From the NCBI GenBank assembly GCA_015486905.1, contig WFQV01000333.1, forward strand, positions 1 to 6,342: a DNA stretch of 6,342 bases, in the 5' to 3' direction. The first letter of the stretch is position 1; every line of letters begins with the position of its first letter. The position numbers and the translations under genes are program-made. Below the pieces are notes generated by a model. That model made no database searches, was not told the origin of the DNA, and was given only the letters and a program-made list of their open reading frames with translations. The DNA comes from Melioribacteraceae bacterium. Its GTDB lineage: Bacteria; Bacteroidota; Ignavibacteria; Ignavibacteriales; Melioribacteraceae. Of this stretch, positions 5,452-6,342 are shown piece after piece.

Positions 5452-6342
5452 TTAAACCGGGGTTAGGGAAGGTTTGCCGGTAAGGACGGCAATTACATTT
5501 TTGGTTGCTAACTCTGCCATTGCGGAGCGGGTTTCAACCGTGCCGCTGCCAACGTGAGGGAGTAAAATCGCGTTTTTCAATTTGAGTAATTCAGGATTTA
5601 AATTCGGTTCGTTTGTATAAACGTCGAAACCGGCGGCAAATATTTTTTTCTTTTTCAACATTCTAATTAAATGTTTTTCGTCCAGCACTTCTCCTCTTGC
5701 AGTATTTACAAGAATAGCGTTCGGTTTCAATAGTTCTAATTTTTCTTCGTCTATCAATCCTTTTGTTTTGGAAGTTAAAGGTAGATGCAAAGAAACAACA
5801 TCCGAGATTTTTAACAATTTATTTAACGAAACTTTTTTAGCCCCCAATTCTTTTTCGGCGCTCTCGTTTTTACTTCTGTTAAAATAAACAATCCTCATCC
5901 CGAAAGCCTTCGCCCTTTTAGCGGTAGCAAAACCGATTCGCCCCATTCCGACAATTCCCAACGTTTTTTTATTTAAATCAAGTCCCAGCATCAACTCGGG
6001 TTTCCAGCCGTCAAATTTACCTTCGCGTAAGAAAGCTTCGGCTTCGGGTAATCTCCTTGCAGCCGCAAGGATTAAACTCATTGCCAAATCCGCTGTTGCA
6101 TCCGTTAATATTCCGGGTGTATTCGTCACAACTATTCCTTTACTCTTGGCGTATTCGACGTCGATGTTGTTGTAGCCAACCGCATAGTTGGCAATCACTT
6201 TGCACTTCGGTAGATTGTCAATTACTTCTTTGTCAATTTTATCGGAGAGTAAAGAAATGAGAGCATCCGAATTGTGAGATTTTCCAATCAATTCTTCCTT
6301 GGAAAGAATTTTACCGCTTTTGTTTACCACAACCGTAAATCC
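5452..6342 (-). CDS. D-2-hydroxyacid dehydrogenase, glyoxylate/hydroxypyruvate reductase type (N-terminus outside window)
   Basis: The protein reduces a 2-oxoacid such as glyoxylate or hydroxypyruvate to the D-2-hydroxyacid with NAD(P)H, in the cytoplasm. The reading frame stays open to the window edge (GFTV before the GTG at 6330). The family normally has about 20-25 residues more at this end, so the gene is cut by the window and the GTG is not its start. Counting from that GTG: substrate-domain segment ANYAVGYNNID (48-57), Rossmann GMGRIG (128-133), catalytic Arg212 (NTARGE), Glu241 (TNEP) and His259 (LLPHVGSG), and the usual GKP-LTPV end. The second nucleotide-binding strand ends in NRS (151-153) without an acidic residue, which in this family favours NADPH. 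Exact substrate is unknown; phosphoglycerate dehydrogenase is less likely because no C-terminal ACT domain follows. Confidence 0.92.
   Translation of the reverse strand, partial: GFTVVVNKSGKILSKEELIGKSHNSDALISLLSDKIDKEVIDNLPKCKVIANYAVGYNNIDVEYAKSKGIVVTNTPGILTDATADLAMSLILAAARRLPEAEAFLREGKFDGWKPELMLGLDLNKKTLGIVGMGRIGFATAKRAKAFGMRIVYFNRSKNESAEKELGAKKVSLNKLLKISDVVSLHLPLTSKTKGLIDEEKLELLKPNAILVNTARGEVLDEKHLIRMLKKKKIFAAGFDVYTNEPNLNPELLKLKNAILLPHVGSGTVETRSAMAELATKNVIAVLTGKPSLTPV

Noticed and set aside
6328..6330. GTG at 6330 as the real start of the dehydrogenase
   Set aside because: The frame continues to the window edge with GFTV, which fits the first beta strand of the family, and the protein would otherwise lack its normal N-terminal strand.

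Overview
The window comes from an AT-rich bacterial chromosome. All five complete genes lie on the minus strand, tightly packed and co-oriented, so the likely transcription order runs from high to low coordinates. The gene set (type 2 isopentenyl-diphosphate isomerase, a short-chain polyprenyl synthase of the GKPIGGD type, an HPr with an intact regulatory-serine motif, enzyme I, and an archaeal-type phosphoglucose/phosphomannose isomerase), the AT-rich codon use and the intergenic repeat style together suggest the Bacteroidota/Chlorobi-Ignavibacteria group. That placement is an inference from gene content and general look, not a database match.

Layout from right to left. Positions 6342-5452 hold a 2-hydroxyacid dehydrogenase (glyoxylate/hydroxypyruvate reductase type) whose N-terminus lies beyond the window edge. 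Positions 5451-5133 are a non-coding stretch of 319 bp packed with short repeats: a GC-rich palindrome set inside ATTCA heptamers, a small GCGGC hairpin, a row of GATT/CGGAT words at about 10-bp spacing, and an AT-only inverted repeat. Positions 5132-59 hold one compact cluster: type 2 IPP isomerase, polyprenyl (probably geranylgeranyl) diphosphate synthase, HPr, enzyme I and PGI/PMI. Junctions inside the cluster are 1-nt (TAATG), 4-nt (ATGA) and 11-nt overlaps, then an 8-nt gap, which strongly suggests one operon with translational coupling. Positions 1-62 may hold the last 19 codons of a convergent plus-strand gene.

Working together: the first two cluster genes supply and condense C5 isoprenoid units. 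HPr and enzyme I form the general PEP-dependent phosphorelay. PGI/PMI interconverts fructose-6-phosphate with glucose-6-phosphate and mannose-6-phosphate. No sugar-specific enzyme II component, HPr kinase or EIIA lies in the window, so whether the phosphorelay transports sugar or only regulates cannot be decided here. The pairing of isoprenoid genes with a PTS relay by a 4-nt overlap is the most notable gene-level feature, and the layered repeat block is the most notable non-coding one. I found no convincing evidence of a wholly new system: every complete gene belongs to a well-known family with its key residues intact.
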